Counted from the stretch's first letter, positions 1 to 8,126 are shown. The stretch: DNA of 32,074 bases from an uncultured Clostridia bacterium (GCA_944367955.1 CALVWU010000012.1:1-32074), one strand, 5' to 3'. Made by a program: numbers and translations. Notes: generated by a model from the letters alone, not told the origin.

Positions 1-222
1 GGGCAACGCTTCATACCGGAGTTTGAATACACCGTTGAAAACTGCGAAAAGTCTCATAACCTGCTCTGCATGTCGGCCGACTATTCGGCGGAGTATATTT
101 CGGGAGTCGCGGTGAAATACGGCGGCGGGGTGCTGTGCTTTTCTCTCGCGGGCAACAGCGGCACAAGCGAAATGTGCCATGGCTGCGCGGCCCGCGTAAC
201 CGTAACTTTACGCGCAATTTAA
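1..222 (+). CDS. 3' end of an unrecognised protein (partial)
   Basis: The window opens inside a reading frame (frame 1) that runs 73 codons to a TAA at 220-222. The visible tail is rich in Gly, Ser and Thr and has six cysteines, including a CHGC motif near the end. I do not recognise the family. Codon use resembles the neighbours, and the frame ends about 40 bases before a good promoter for the next gene, so it is probably the last gene of an upstream unit. The start and most of the protein lie outside the window. Confidence 0.55.
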   Translation, partial: GQRFIPEFEYTVENCEKSHNLLCMSADYSAEYISGVAVKYGGGVLCFSLAGNSGTSEMCHGCAARVTVTLRAI

Positions 223-262
223 AACGGCGGCGGCCATGGTAAAAATTTAAAGTTAAAGTTGG

Positions 263-291
263 TTGCGCCCGCGCGTTTCATGTGCTATAAT
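263..291 (+). promoter_or_regulatory. SigA-type promoter for mscS
   Basis: TTGCGC at 263-268 and TATAAT at 286-291 are separated by 17 bp. The -10 is preceded by TGC, giving an extended -10. The predicted transcript starts near 298, about 42 bases before the mscS ATG. Confidence 0.7.
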
Positions 292-339
292 CTGAATATG
301 ACGTTGCGCGGCGATCCCGCGTCTGTAAAGGAAGCTATC

Positions 340-1368
340 ATGAAATTTTTAAAAATCGAACGAAAAAAACTGCTCTGGTACATCTTCGTCGCGTTGCTCG
401 CCTGCGGCACCGTTGCGGCCTTCGTGTTTTCAACGCAGCTCTTCGGCCCTGATTCCATATTCAACAAGGCCCTTACGGGCAACGCGTTCGTCGATTGGCT
501 GTTCGGCCACATCCCCTCGGCGGTGCGCACCGTGCAGGTGATAACCATCGCCATTCTCGTTTCAATGCTCACGCGCTATTTCATGCGCAAGGGCCTGGCC
601 AAAAGCAACCGCGGGCTAACCATCGTGCGCCTGCTCGAAAATTTCATCCGCTGGGTGATAGCAATAATAACCGTGCTCGTAATTCTGGCCGCATGGGGCG
701 TGGATACCACCGCCATAATCGCCAGCGCGGGCATTTTAACGCTTGTCGTCGGCCTCGGCGCGCAAAGCCTTGTCGCCGACGTCGTTGCGGGCATCTTCAT
801 GGTTTTCGAAGGCGAATTTCAGATAGGCGACATAGTTATCATCAACGACTGGCGCGGCACCGTGCAGGAGATAGGCATCCGCACCACCAAGCTTGTCGAT
901 GCGGGCGGCAACGTCAATATCATAAACAACAACGAAATCAAAACGGTCGTAAATCAAAGCAAAGCTCCTTCGGTGGCCAACTGCCGCATAAGCATCGAAT
1001 ACGGCGAATCCATCCCTCGCGTCGAGGTGGTCATCCGCGACAATCTCGACAGATTAAGGGCCGCCATTCCCGCCATAACCGAAGGCCCTTACTATAAGGG
1101 CGTGGACAAGCTCGGCTCTTCAAGCGTCGACCTGCTCATCATTGCCAAGTGCAAAGAAGAGGATATATTTCAGGTTCAAAGGGATATGAACCGCGAATTG
1201 AAGCTGCTGTTCGACGAAAACGGCATAAACATTCCCTTCCCGCAGATAACAATAAACAAGCCCCCCGTGTTTGTCGGTCGGGACAGCGAATCGCAAAACC
1301 GCGAGGCCCGCGCGTTCGTAAAAGAGCAGGAGGCGCAGTCGGCGGGCGTCGAAGACGAAAACGATTGA
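340..1368 (+). CDS. mscS: MscS-family small-conductance mechanosensitive channel
   Basis: A 342-residue inner-membrane channel that would release solutes on hypo-osmotic shock. Three hydrophobic helices lie at about residues 10-30, 61-82 and 101-120. The pore helix follows, with the Gly/Ala-rich pattern typical of MscS TM3 (ASAGILTLVVGLGAQSLVAD). After it come the beta domain (GDIVIINDWRGTVQEIGIR) and the soluble C-terminal domain (INIPFPQ near the end), so length and architecture are those of the family. I chose the ATG at 340 because AAAGGAAG sits at 327-334; an in-frame codon at 259 lies upstream of the predicted transcription start. Single-gene unit with its own promoter and a strong downstream hairpin. 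Confidence 0.93.
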   Translation: MKFLKIERKKLLWYIFVALLACGTVAAFVFSTQLFGPDSIFNKALTGNAFVDWLFGHIPSAVRTVQVITIAILVSMLTRYFMRKGLAKSNRGLTIVRLLENFIRWVIAIITVLVILAAWGVDTTAIIASAGILTLVVGLGAQSLVADVVAGIFMVFEGEFQIGDIVIINDWRGTVQEIGIRTTKLVDAGGNVNIINNNEIKTVVNQSKAPSVANCRISIEYGESIPRVEVVIRDNLDRLRAAIPAITEGPYYKGVDKLGSSSVDLLIIAKCKEEDIFQVQRDMNRELKLLFDENGINIPFPQITINKPPVFVGRDSESQNREARAFVKEQEAQSAGVEDEND

Positions 1369-1406
1369 TTTAATTTAAACAAATACCGCGGCGTTTTGTA
1401 TCCGCA

Positions 1407-1450
1407 GGGCGCGGGCGCACAAATTTTGTGCGCCCGCGCCCCTTAATTTT
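1407..1450 (+). terminator. Rho-independent terminator after mscS
   Basis: A 17-bp perfect stem (1407-1423 pairing with 1425-1441, GC-rich outer part, AAA/TTT at the tip) is followed by a T-rich tail, CTTAATTTT. It separates mscS from the sporulation operon. Confidence 0.8.
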
Positions 1451-1480
1451 ACGATGTTTTTTTATAAAATGCGTCTTAAT

Positions 1481-1514
1481 TTTACATTTTGCAACATACA
1501 TTAAGATATATAAT
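1481..1514 (+). promoter_or_regulatory. Candidate spoIIGA promoter with a 22-bp spacer
   Basis: TTTACA at 1481-1486 and a perfect TATAAT at 1509-1514 are 22 bp apart. This wide spacing is the known hallmark of the Spo0A-activated spoIIG promoter of Bacillus subtilis. An 11-bp sequence, CTTAATTTTAC, occurs at 1442-1452 and again at 1475-1485 overlapping the -35, 33 bp (three helical turns) apart, as expected for activator sites on one face of the DNA. An alternative -35, TTGCAA at 1489, would leave only 14 bp. Confidence 0.5.
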
Positions 1515-1525
1515 AGCTTTCACAT

Positions 1526-2314
1526 ATGAACGTGTACGTCGAATACGCTCTTGTCGAAAATTTCTGCATGGATTTTGTTTTGCTGTATGCGGCCAAGTGC
1601 GTCACAAAAAATCGCGCGGGCATGGGCAGAATATGCATTGCGTCTTCGCTCGGCGCGGCGTTTGCCGTCGGCTTTCCGCTGCTGGGTCTTAACGGCTTCG
1701 CTGCCGCGGCGGTAAAGCTGGTCTTCGGCGCGGCGATGTGCCTTGTCGCGGGCAGGTTTTCGCGCGTCGCTTCATGTTTCGCGTATATCGGGGTTTTCGC
1801 CGCGTTCACATTCGCGCTCGGCGGCGCGCTCGTCGCCCTGTTTTCGCTCACGGGCACGGAGTATGCCGAAGGCGGAGGGGTACTCATCTCGCGCGTGCCC
1901 GTCGGCATTCCGCTGTTCTGCGCCCTCGCGCTGCTTGTCGCGGCAAGGCGGGTCGCTTCGCGGTTTACGAAATATAATTCAAAAATAAGCGTTGTCTGCC
2001 ACATATATGCGGGTAAATACCATGTTTCTGTGCCCGCGTTCTTCGATAGCGGCAACAGGGTATACCGCTTCGGCTCGCCGGTAAGCGTGCTGCCCCGCGC
2101 CGCCGCCAAACAGCTTGTCGACGTGGCGCGTATAAATACCTTTGTCAGCGTACATACTGTTGCGGGAGATAAAAAACTGCCCGTGTTCGTTGCCGATAAG
2201 GTAAAAATAGATTGCGGTAAAAAAGTTATAACGTTGCGGGGCGTGGAGTTCTGCATAGGCGGCGCGCACCGCGCCGTGCTCCATCCCGACCTTGCGGAGG
2301 TTTGTCTATGTTAA
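1526..2314 (+). CDS. spoIIGA: SpoIIGA, pro-sigma-E processing aspartic protease
   Basis: Membrane protease that removes the pro-sequence of sigma-E in the mother cell after asymmetric division. The 262-residue protein has about five hydrophobic N-terminal segments (roughly residues 10-150), then a cytosolic aspartyl-protease-like half. The FFDSGNRV motif there, with Asp174, corresponds to the catalytic DSGN of the family. The start ([17 protein letters not shown]) aligns with the known SpoIIGA N-terminus, so ATG 1526 is right although no Shine-Dalgarno is visible. The predicted transcript start is only about 5 bases upstream, so the message may be nearly leaderless. The last seven bases overlap sigE. 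At 262 residues it is shorter than the about 309 of B. subtilis. Confidence 0.9.
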   Translation: MNVYVEYALVENFCMDFVLLYAAKCVTKNRAGMGRICIASSLGAAFAVGFPLLGLNGFAAAAVKLVFGAAMCLVAGRFSRVASCFAYIGVFAAFTFALGGALVALFSLTGTEYAEGGGVLISRVPVGIPLFCALALLVAARRVASRFTKYNSKISVVCHIYAGKYHVSVPAFFDSGNRVYRFGSPVSVLPRAAAKQLVDVARINTFVSVHTVAGDKKLPVFVADKVKIDCGKKVITLRGVEFCIGGAHRAVLHPDLAEVCLC

Positions 2315-3006
2315 ATGCAATAAAGCGCGTACTGCGCACTATCTTCGGCGAACAAAATACCCTCGACTATATCTGCGGGGCCGAAGCGTTGCCGATGCCC
2401 CTTTCGGGCGAGGAAGAAAGCCGCGCCATCCGGCTTTTCGAAGGCGGCGACGGCAACGCCCGCAACGAACTCGTCGAACACAATCTCCGCCTCGTTGTGT
2501 ATATCGCAAAAAAGTTCGAAGGCTCCGGGGCGGACGGCGACGATCTCGTTTCGGTCGGTACGATAGGTTTAATAAAGGCCATCAACTCTTTCCGCTCGGA
2601 TAAAAACATCAAGCTCGCCACCTATGCCTCGCGCTGCATCGAAAACGAAATTCTAATGTATTTAAGGCGGCTTTCGCGCATTCACCGCGAAGTATCGTTC
2701 GATGAACCGCTGAACACAGATTGGGAAGGCAACGAATTGCTCCTTTCCGACGTCATGGGCACCGATGCCGACGCGGTGTATTCGGATATAGAAGGCGGGG
2801 TGGAGCGCGAATTGCTTAAAGCTTCGCTTTCCAGGCTTTCGCAGCGCGAACAAAAGATAATGCGCATGCGCTTCGGGCTTGACGGCGGCGAAGAGATGAC
2901 GCAAAAGGATGTTGCCGACTGCCTCGGCATTTCGCAAAGTTACATATCCCGCCTTGAAAAAAAGATAATAGTAAAACTTAAAAAGGATATTTCAAAAAAG
3001 ATTTAA
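2308..3006 (+). CDS. sigE: Pro-sigma-E, mother-cell sporulation sigma factor
   Basis: RNA polymerase sigma-70-family factor that runs the early mother-cell programme. Translation starts at ATG 2308, seven bases after GGAGG at 2296-2300; an in-frame TTG at 2302 is too close to that site. The 232-residue protein begins with a basic, amphipathic pro-sequence (about residues 1-22) before [11 protein letters not shown], the region cut by SpoIIGA in relatives. Region 2 ([33 protein letters not shown]) and region 4 ([25 protein letters not shown]) are intact and nearly identical to B. subtilis SigE. It overlaps spoIIGA by 7 bases, so protease and substrate are translationally coupled. Confidence 0.96.
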   Translation: MLNAIKRVLRTIFGEQNTLDYICGAEALPMPLSGEEESRAIRLFEGGDGNARNELVEHNLRLVVYIAKKFEGSGADGDDLVSVGTIGLIKAINSFRSDKNIKLATYASRCIENEILMYLRRLSRIHREVSFDEPLNTDWEGNELLLSDVMGTDADAVYSDIEGGVERELLKASLSRLSQREQKIMRMRFGLDGGEEMTQKDVADCLGISQSYISRLEKKIIVKLKKDISKKI

Positions 3007-3092
3007 CCGCGGCATATTCCCGCGCGTTTCATAAGCATAACGGCATTAAAGGTTCGCCTTCGCTCGCTTTTTTACATAGGAGGAGTGCATTA

Positions 3093-3863
3093 ATGCTGTC
3101 AAAAGTAGTCATCTGCGGCGTAGATACTTCGGGTCTGCCAAAACTCTCTCAAAGGGAACAAACCGAGCTTATGCAGCGCATAAAGGCGGGCGACGAGCGC
3201 GCACGCGAGCAGTTCATAATCGGCAATATGCGGCTGGTGCTTTCGCTCGTGCGCAGGTTCTGGGCCAAAAACGCCAACGCCGACGACGTGTTTCAGGCGG
3301 GCTGCGTGGGGCTTATAAAGGCCATCGACAACTTCGACGTGACCGTGGGGGTAAGATTTTCAACCTATGCCGTTCCGCTCATTCTCGGCGAGATCAAGCG
3401 TTATCTGCGCGACGGAAACAGCCTGCGCGTTTCGCGTTCGATAAGGGATACTGCCTATCGTATCTTAAAAGTAAGGGAGCAGCTCGAAACCGAGTGCGAC
3501 GACGTTACCTATGATAAGATCGCCGAAAAAATGAATATCGCCGTGTCGGAAGTGGCCTATGCCCTCGACGCCATCTCCGACCCCGTTTCGCTGTACGATC
3601 CCGTATACAACAAGTCGGGCGACGAACTGTTGCTCGTCGATCAGATATTCGATAAAAAGAACAACGACGAGGTGTGGACGGAGCGCGCCGCGCTGTACGA
3701 GGCCATCGCTAAGCTTGACGAGCGCGAAAAGAGCATAGTGCTTTTAAGGTATTTCGAGGGCCGCACCCAAACCGAAATTTCGGCCGCGGTCGGCATATCG
3801 CAGGCGCAGGTGTCCAGGCTTGAAAAGTCCGCCCTTAAAAGAATAAGGGAGGAGATAGGCTGA
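3093..3863 (+). CDS. sigG: Sigma-G, late forespore sigma factor
   Basis: 256-residue sigma factor for late forespore genes such as coat-protected DNA-binding proteins and germination receptors. It opens with VVICGVDTSGLPKL, the sigma-G signature just after the start. Core motifs are NMRLVLSLVRRF, FSTYAVPLILGEIKRYLRD and ISQAQVSRLEKSALKRI. A perfect AGGAGGAG at 3078-3085 supports ATG 3093. The 86-bp gap after sigE is long enough for its own forespore promoter; I could not find a convincing sigma-F/sigma-G box. The spoIIGA-sigE-sigG order is the classical one. The usual upstream ftsZ and downstream ylm genes are not next to it here. Confidence 0.95.
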   Translation: MLSKVVICGVDTSGLPKLSQREQTELMQRIKAGDERAREQFIIGNMRLVLSLVRRFWAKNANADDVFQAGCVGLIKAIDNFDVTVGVRFSTYAVPLILGEIKRYLRDGNSLRVSRSIRDTAYRILKVREQLETECDDVTYDKIAEKMNIAVSEVAYALDAISDPVSLYDPVYNKSGDELLLVDQIFDKKNNDEVWTERAALYEAIAKLDEREKSIVLLRYFEGRTQTEISAAVGISQAQVSRLEKSALKRIREEIG

Positions 3864-3911
3864 TATTTTAAAATTCTAAGCTCTCCCCGCGCGGGATATT
3901 CAAGGCGGATA

Positions 3912-3955
3912 TTAAACGGGAGGCGGCCGGCAAAAGCCGGCCGCCTCCCGTTTAA
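3912..3955. terminator. Strong hairpin terminator after sigG
   Basis: A perfect 20-bp stem (3912-3931 pairing with 3936-3955) with an AAAA loop. The stem base is TTTAA on either strand, so it could act in both directions. The remaining gap to 4035 holds nothing else I can identify. Confidence 0.8.
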
Positions 3956-4035
3956 GCTGTTTTCAAATACTCCGCGGTGCCGCTTTTTGTTAGTCGCGAC
4001 AAAAAAATATAATAATTTCAGTGCGCGTGTTTCGG

Positions 4036-4065
4036 TTGCAATAAACTGGTTATATAAAATATAAT
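4036..4065 (+). promoter_or_regulatory. Candidate promoter for the pyridoxal kinase gene
   Basis: TTGCAA at 4036-4041 and TATAAT at 4060-4065 with an 18-bp spacer, in an AT-rich stretch. The implied leader is about 75 bases long. Confidence 0.5.
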
Positions 4066-4145
4066 TATATTGGGTATTTATTTAATGCCAGATATGTGTT
4101 ATCATACTATGGAACGTAAAAGTTTATTGGATAAGGAAAAAAATT

Positions 4146-4958
4146 ATGAACGGTAAAAGGATTTTAACAATACAAGATCTGTCCTGCGTCGGGCAGTGTT
4201 CGCTCACGGTCGCTCTGCCCGTGCTGGCCCATTACGGGTTAGAGGCGGCAATTCTGCCCACCGCAGTGCTTTCAAACCACACAATGTTTGCCGAGTGGTC
4301 TTACCTCGATATGAGCAGCGAGATTCCTCGCATCTTTTGCAACTGGCGTAAAAACAACATAAAGTTTTCGGGCTTTTTGCTGGGCTATCTGGGCAAAACG
4401 CAGATAATGAATTTAAGCCGCAGGGCCTTTGCCGAATTTTCCGAACCCGGCGCGCCCGTTATAATCGACCCCGCGTTCGGCGACAACGGCAAGCTGTACG
4501 GCGGATTCGATATGCAGTATGTGCAGGATATGCGCAATCTTTTAAAGTGCGCAAACATAATCCTGCCCAACCTTACCGAAGCAACGTTTATGCTTGGCGA
4601 AGAGTATAAAACGCAGTACGACCGCAAGTATATCGAAGATATTGCACAAAAATTGCATAAGTTCACGGGTGCTACCGTAATAATCACGGGCGTTGAACTT
4701 GACGGGCTGATCGGTGAAGTAATTTATAAGGATAACGGTGCGCAGTATGTGTTGCTTGAAAAAGTGCCCAAATTTTCGCACGGCACGGGCGACATTTTTT
4801 CCGCCGCGTTCACGGCAAACTATCTCAACGGTCTTTCGCTTGAAAAATCGTGCGAAATAGCCGGCAAGCTTGTTGCCGACAGTCTTAAAGCTACTGCCGA
4901 AGGCCACGACTACGGCGTACAGTTCGAAGACGTGCTCTATTCGCATATTCAAAAATAA
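4146..4958 (+). CDS. pdxK: Pyridoxal/pyridoxamine kinase (PfkB-like, PdxK/PdxY type)
   Basis: ATP-dependent kinase of the ribokinase superfamily that phosphorylates pyridoxal, pyridoxamine or pyridoxine in B6 salvage. The 270-residue protein starts with RILTIQDLSCVGQCSLTVALP and PTAVLSNHT, as in the PdxY group. It ends with the anion hole and catalytic base in HGTGDIFSAAF (Asp216). The family-typical ILPNLTEATFMLG lies mid-protein. RBS AAGGAA at 4133-4138. It is a single-gene unit between a promoter and a terminator. PLP is the cofactor of SerC in this window, but there is no sign of co-regulation. The gene symbol is given by family; substrate preference cannot be read from the sequence. Confidence 0.85.
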   Translation: MNGKRILTIQDLSCVGQCSLTVALPVLAHYGLEAAILPTAVLSNHTMFAEWSYLDMSSEIPRIFCNWRKNNIKFSGFLLGYLGKTQIMNLSRRAFAEFSEPGAPVIIDPAFGDNGKLYGGFDMQYVQDMRNLLKCANIILPNLTEATFMLGEEYKTQYDRKYIEDIAQKLHKFTGATVIITGVELDGLIGEVIYKDNGAQYVLLEKVPKFSHGTGDIFSAAFTANYLNGLSLEKSCEIAGKLVADSLKATAEGHDYGVQFEDVLYSHIQK

Positions 4959-5025
4959 TTTTCGGCGTTTTCAAATTTGAACGGCTCTATGTCAAATTTA
5001 ATACCGTTACAAAAAAGCACAAACG

Positions 5026-5057
5026 GCGGGCGCATTTCAATGCGCCCGCTTCTTTTT
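5026..5057 (+). terminator. Rho-independent terminator after pdxK
   Basis: GCGGGCGCATT (5026-5036) pairs with AATGCGCCCGC (5039-5049), followed by TTCTTTTT. It is the best intrinsic terminator in the first part of the window. Confidence 0.85.
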
Positions 5058-5082
5058 GCGCCGCGGCGCAACAAAAATTTGC

Positions 5083-5111
5083 TTGCTATTGTTCGCGTTT
5101 TGGAATATAAT
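5083..5111 (+). promoter_or_regulatory. Promoter for the winged-helix/nuclease-like gene
   Basis: TTGCTA at 5083-5088, a 17-bp spacer and TATAAT at 5106-5111. GAGGTG at 5128-5133 then serves as ribosome binding site for ATG 5140. Confidence 0.65.
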
Positions 5112-5139
5112 ATATCCATAACTTGTCGAGGTGTGGGAT

Positions 5140-5850
5140 ATGCGGCAAAAGGATTATGTTATTTCGGCAATGCGGCAAAACGGCGGCTATGCAACGTTTC
5201 AACAATTAAATCAAAGCATAGATTTTTCTTCATGGGGAACAAAAACTCCGCAGGCGTCCGTAAGGCGCATTGTTCAAACCAATAAAGAATTTTTCCGTAT
5301 AGCCGCGGGGCTTTGGGGTTTAAACGAAAACAGGCAGGAAATACTAAAAAAGCTCGATATTTGCGAATCGGATAAAAAATCAATAGAAAATTTTACGCAC
5401 GGATATATTCAAGGAATAATATCCGAGATCGGAAATTTAAGAGGGTTCGAAACCTATGTCCCCCCGCAGGATAAAAATCGGCTGTTTTTAGAGAGAAAGC
5501 TGTGCGATGTCGTTTCGGTTAGTCATATATATGATTTTACATATCCACAAATAATTAAATTTGCCAAAACCGTCGACGTGGTATGGTTTAATGAGCGCAG
5601 GCTTCCCGATGCGTTTTATGAAGTGGAACATACGACCGATATTAAAAATTCGCTGAATAAGTTTTACGAACTGCAAGATTTCAGGGCCAAATTCTATATT
5701 GTGGCTCCCAAGGAGCGCGAAAGGCAGTACGCCGACATAATTTCATCTTCGATTTACAAAAAAATTAAAAATATCGTTTCTTTCGTAAGTTACGATACGC
5801 TTATAAAACAATACGAAAAAGAGATAATAACTATCGAAGGTGCTATCTGA
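5140..5850 (+). CDS. Winged-helix protein with restriction-nuclease-like C-terminal half
   Basis: A 236-residue protein of unknown role. Residues 1-70 look like a small winged-helix DNA-binding domain (DYVISAMRQNGGYATFQQLN; PQASVRRIVQTNKEFFRI; GLWGL). The C-terminal half has a PD-(D/E)xK-like arrangement: Asp146 in VDVVWF, Glu161-Val-Glu163 in FYEVEHTTDI, then a helix and the strand AKFYIVAP. That suggests a solitary restriction-like endonuclease or a repair nuclease; the catalytic Lys is replaced by Glu, a known variant. No methyltransferase is adjacent. It is clearly AT-richer than its neighbours and has its own promoter and a downstream hairpin, which suggests horizontal gain. I prefer ATG 5140 over the in-frame GTG at 5131 because GAGGTG (5128-5133) lies just upstream. 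Confidence 0.6.
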   Translation: MRQKDYVISAMRQNGGYATFQQLNQSIDFSSWGTKTPQASVRRIVQTNKEFFRIAAGLWGLNENRQEILKKLDICESDKKSIENFTHGYIQGIISEIGNLRGFETYVPPQDKNRLFLERKLCDVVSVSHIYDFTYPQIIKFAKTVDVVWFNERRLPDAFYEVEHTTDIKNSLNKFYELQDFRAKFYIVAPKERERQYADIISSSIYKKIKNIVSFVSYDTLIKQYEKEIITIEGAI

Positions 5851-5996
5851 CCGGCTTAGTTGTAAGTCGATATCCGTTGGACGGATATGATCAAACGGTT
5901 GTTTAAGCGAACGGTAAAGTTGTTCGGCGAAGTGACTCTTATTAAAATCGCTGCCGGTTTAGACGCGGCGGAATAAACATATATATAACAAAGCGC

Positions 5997-6030
5997 GCCC
6001 GAAGCCGACGAAAAATTGTCGGCTTCGGGC
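5997..6030. terminator. Bidirectional hairpin between convergent genes
   Basis: A 13-bp perfect stem (5997-6009 with 6018-6030, loop GAAAAATT) lies between the converging nuclease-like gene (plus) and phosphatase gene (minus). On the plus strand it is followed by TTATTATAATT. Confidence 0.7.
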
Positions 6031-6056
6031 GTTATTATAATTAATTATATGCAGTT

Positions 6057-7124
6057 TTAAAGGTCGAATGCTATCGCGGTTATGTCGTCGTCGAGGTGCG
6101 AGCAAAAGTTTTTAAGGTTTACTTCAAGGTCTTTTATAAATTCCTCGCCCGTGCGCGCGTACGAGAGTGTGCGAATCGCGCCTTCTACTCCGAACATTTC
6201 GCCCCGCTCGTTGCGGCATTCGGTAACGCCGTCGGTAAGCAAAACCAAAATATCGCCCCGCTTATACGGTATCGTGTCTTCAAAATACCTCGGATTTTCA
6301 AACCAGTTTGAAACGGGAGGGGAGTTGAGCATTATCCTGGTTATTCCGCCGTCCGATTTAAGCAGAATGGGCACGTTGTGCCCCGCCATGGAATAGGTTA
6401 TGCTGTGTTCGTCTATCCTCGCCGCGGCAACGGTAATATAATTTCTTTCGTCCAGCCCCAATTCGCCGAACCTCGCCGAAAGCGCGCCTATCGCCTCTGC
6501 CGGCGAGCGCAGCGTTTTGTCGTACGCCGCCTTTACAAACGCCGTAAGCATGCCCGCCGAAATGCCCTTGCCCGAAACGTCGGCTATCACTCCGCAGGCC
6601 GAATTTTCCACCGCGAAAATTTCGGGCAGATCGCCGCCGATGTCGCGGCAGGGGATATACATGTACGAATATCTCTTTCCCGCAACCCATTTGCCGGCGG
6701 GCAAAAGTTTTTGTTGTATATACCTTGCCGAAAGCAGTTCGGTGGCTATTTCCGTCTGCATCGCGTCGTCGATTATTCCCATGCACAGGCCGTCGCCCAC
6801 GGGCTTTACCGTAAGCACAAACGAAACTTCCTTCGCGCCCTCGCCCGCCGTGGTAACTGCCACGCGCTGCATGGTGGTGCGGTTTGAATACAGCGCGTCC
6901 TCAAACGCGTGTAAAAGCGAGCACGTTTTTGAACATCTTCCGCCGCCGCAGTGTTTAACTTCGCCCGCGCATGCCGTAATTTTGCCCAGGCTTCCGCGCT
7001 TGAAGGGGGAGGGGAACAGGGCTTTAAACGCATGGTTGGCGTAAACGACTTTTAAGTTTTTGTCGGTCACTATCAGGCCCGAAGGCACTTCGTCAAGCAG
7101 CCGTCTGTAATATTTTTCTATCAT
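6057..7124 (-). CDS. PAS domain plus SpoIIE/RsbU-type PP2C protein phosphatase
   Basis: A 355-residue signalling phosphatase. Residues 1-120 form a PAS-like sensor (LLDEVPSGLIVTDKNLKVVYANHAFKALF). It carries a cysteine cluster C-X6-C-X4-C-X3-C at about residues 52-68, which could hold a metal or Fe-S centre or act as a redox switch. Residues about 145-355 are a SpoIIE/RsbU PP2C domain with GVIADVSGKGISAGMLTAF, LLTDGVTECRNERGEMFG and a final DDDITAIAF. In the first metal motif the usual GGDFYDFF reads GGDLPEIF, so one acidic ligand is Glu. Such enzymes dephosphorylate anti-anti-sigma proteins; no partner is visible here. It follows the diacylglycerol-kinase gene by 48 bp on the same strand and is probably co-transcribed. 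The ribosome binding site is weak. Confidence 0.85.
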   Translation of the reverse strand: MIEKYYRRLLDEVPSGLIVTDKNLKVVYANHAFKALFPSPFKRGSLGKITACAGEVKHCGGGRCSKTCSLLHAFEDALYSNRTTMQRVAVTTAGEGAKEVSFVLTVKPVGDGLCMGIIDDAMQTEIATELLSARYIQQKLLPAGKWVAGKRYSYMYIPCRDIGGDLPEIFAVENSACGVIADVSGKGISAGMLTAFVKAAYDKTLRSPAEAIGALSARFGELGLDERNYITVAAARIDEHSITYSMAGHNVPILLKSDGGITRIMLNSPPVSNWFENPRYFEDTIPYKRGDILVLLTDGVTECRNERGEMFGVEGAIRTLSYARTGEEFIKDLEVNLKNFCSHLDDDITAIAFDL

Positions 7125-7139
7125 TCTGTTTTAATTGCA

Positions 7140-7153
7140 CGGCATATATGCCG
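7140..7153. other. 14-bp perfect palindrome between two co-directional genes
   Basis: CGGCATATATGCCG lies in the 48-bp gap between the kinase stop (7173) and the phosphatase start (7124). It may be a small intercistronic hairpin or an operator. Nothing else supports a function. Confidence 0.3.
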
Positions 7154-7172
7154 CAATAAATGCAATTCAAGT

Positions 7173-8075
7173 TTAAACGAGGTGTTCGGTATGCGGCAGA
7201 TAGAATTTAAGTTTTCCGCTTACAAGCTCCGCGCTTATCCGCTGCCTGCGCTTAACTTCGTAAAGTTCGCCCTCGGCCTGTATAGTCATATCCTCGTCGG
7301 ACAAAAAGGTCGCGCTCTTGCAGCGCAGCTTTGTGGTTTCCTTAACGCTGTCCAGCTTTCCGAAAAATATCTTTGCAAACGCCAAAAACGACTTTGCGGG
7401 CGAAATATAGTCCACTATCAAAAAATCCATAAAACCGTCGTCGACGCGCGAACGGGGGAACAGCTTTATTCCGCCGCCTATCTGCCTGCCGTTGCCAAGG
7501 CATGCCAAAAGCCCGTTGAACCGCCTCGTCTTGCCGCCGTCGGTCTGCACTTCGAACGTGTGCGGCCTGTATGAAAACACGCTTTTGAAAAATCCGGTAA
7601 TGTATCTGAATTTCCCGCGCTTGCCTGTGGAATATGCTCTTTTAAGTATCTCCACGTCCAGCCCGCACCCAAGCGCGTTTATCGAACGCGTTCCCGTTGA
7701 AAGCTGAATATAATCTATCGCCGTGGGTGCGCGGAAGGCAATTATCTGCGCGGCGTATTTAATGTCGTCTTCGGGGATGCCCATTGCCGCGGCAAAATCG
7801 TTTCCGCTGCCCGCGGGTATAACGCCCAGCCTGCATTTGTCGGGGTATTTTATGCCGTTCAGCACTTCGTGCAGAGTGCCGTCGCCGCCCATGGCTATGA
7901 TGCGCGTCTTTTCGCCGCTTTCGGTGAGTCGTTCGGCCAGCTCCGTGGCGTGTCCCGCGTACTGCGTAAAATAAAATTCGTACTGTTTGCCCGCTCTGTC
8001 AAGCACCGACTTCACGGTCTTTATGGTGTTGTCGTCCTTTTTTACTCTTGCTGAATTTACTATTATGTGATACAT
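7173..8075 (-). CDS. Diacylglycerol kinase-family lipid kinase (DagK/YegS-like)
   Basis: A 300-residue soluble lipid kinase of the DAGK catalytic family. Members phosphorylate diacylglycerol or related lipids to recycle lipid from phospholipid and teichoic acid turnover. The nucleotide motif IIAMGGDGTLHEVLNG lies at about residues 58-73, followed by VIPAGSGNDFAAAMGIP. The C-terminal beta domain carries GNGRQIGGGIKLFPR and DDGFMDFLIV. I place the start at ATG 8075 (MYHIIVNSARVKK), the normal family N-terminus. The open frame continues upstream to 8402, but that part overlaps cca and lies upstream of the predicted promoter. It is transcribed divergently from cca. Confidence 0.9.
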   Translation of the reverse strand: MYHIIVNSARVKKDDNTIKTVKSVLDRAGKQYEFYFTQYAGHATELAERLTESGEKTRIIAMGGDGTLHEVLNGIKYPDKCRLGVIPAGSGNDFAAAMGIPEDDIKYAAQIIAFRAPTAIDYIQLSTGTRSINALGCGLDVEILKRAYSTGKRGKFRYITGFFKSVFSYRPHTFEVQTDGGKTRRFNGLLACLGNGRQIGGGIKLFPRSRVDDGFMDFLIVDYISPAKSFLAFAKIFFGKLDSVKETTKLRCKSATFLSDEDMTIQAEGELYEVKRRQRISAELVSGKLKFYLPHTEHLV

Positions 8076-8126
8076 TTCATCCGCGCGTATTTCAAACGAA
8101 AACGCCTTTCCCGTCAGTATAAAGAT

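Noticed and set aside
1551-1558. TTGTCGAA as a Spo0A box for spoIIGA
   Set aside because: It matches the 0A core but lies inside the coding sequence, downstream of the predicted start, where activation is unlikely. The same codons are common in this genome.
3012-3042. GCATA ... CATAACG as a sigma-F/sigma-G promoter for sigG
   Set aside because: The -10 lacks the final TA of CATnnTA and the spacing is 19 bp, so the match is not convincing.
5887-5976. 29-codon frame encoding a basic amphipathic peptide
   Set aside because: Its ATG lies within the hairpin ATATCCGT/ACGGATAT (5870-5888), there is no proper Shine-Dalgarno, and 29 codons is too few to show coding bias.
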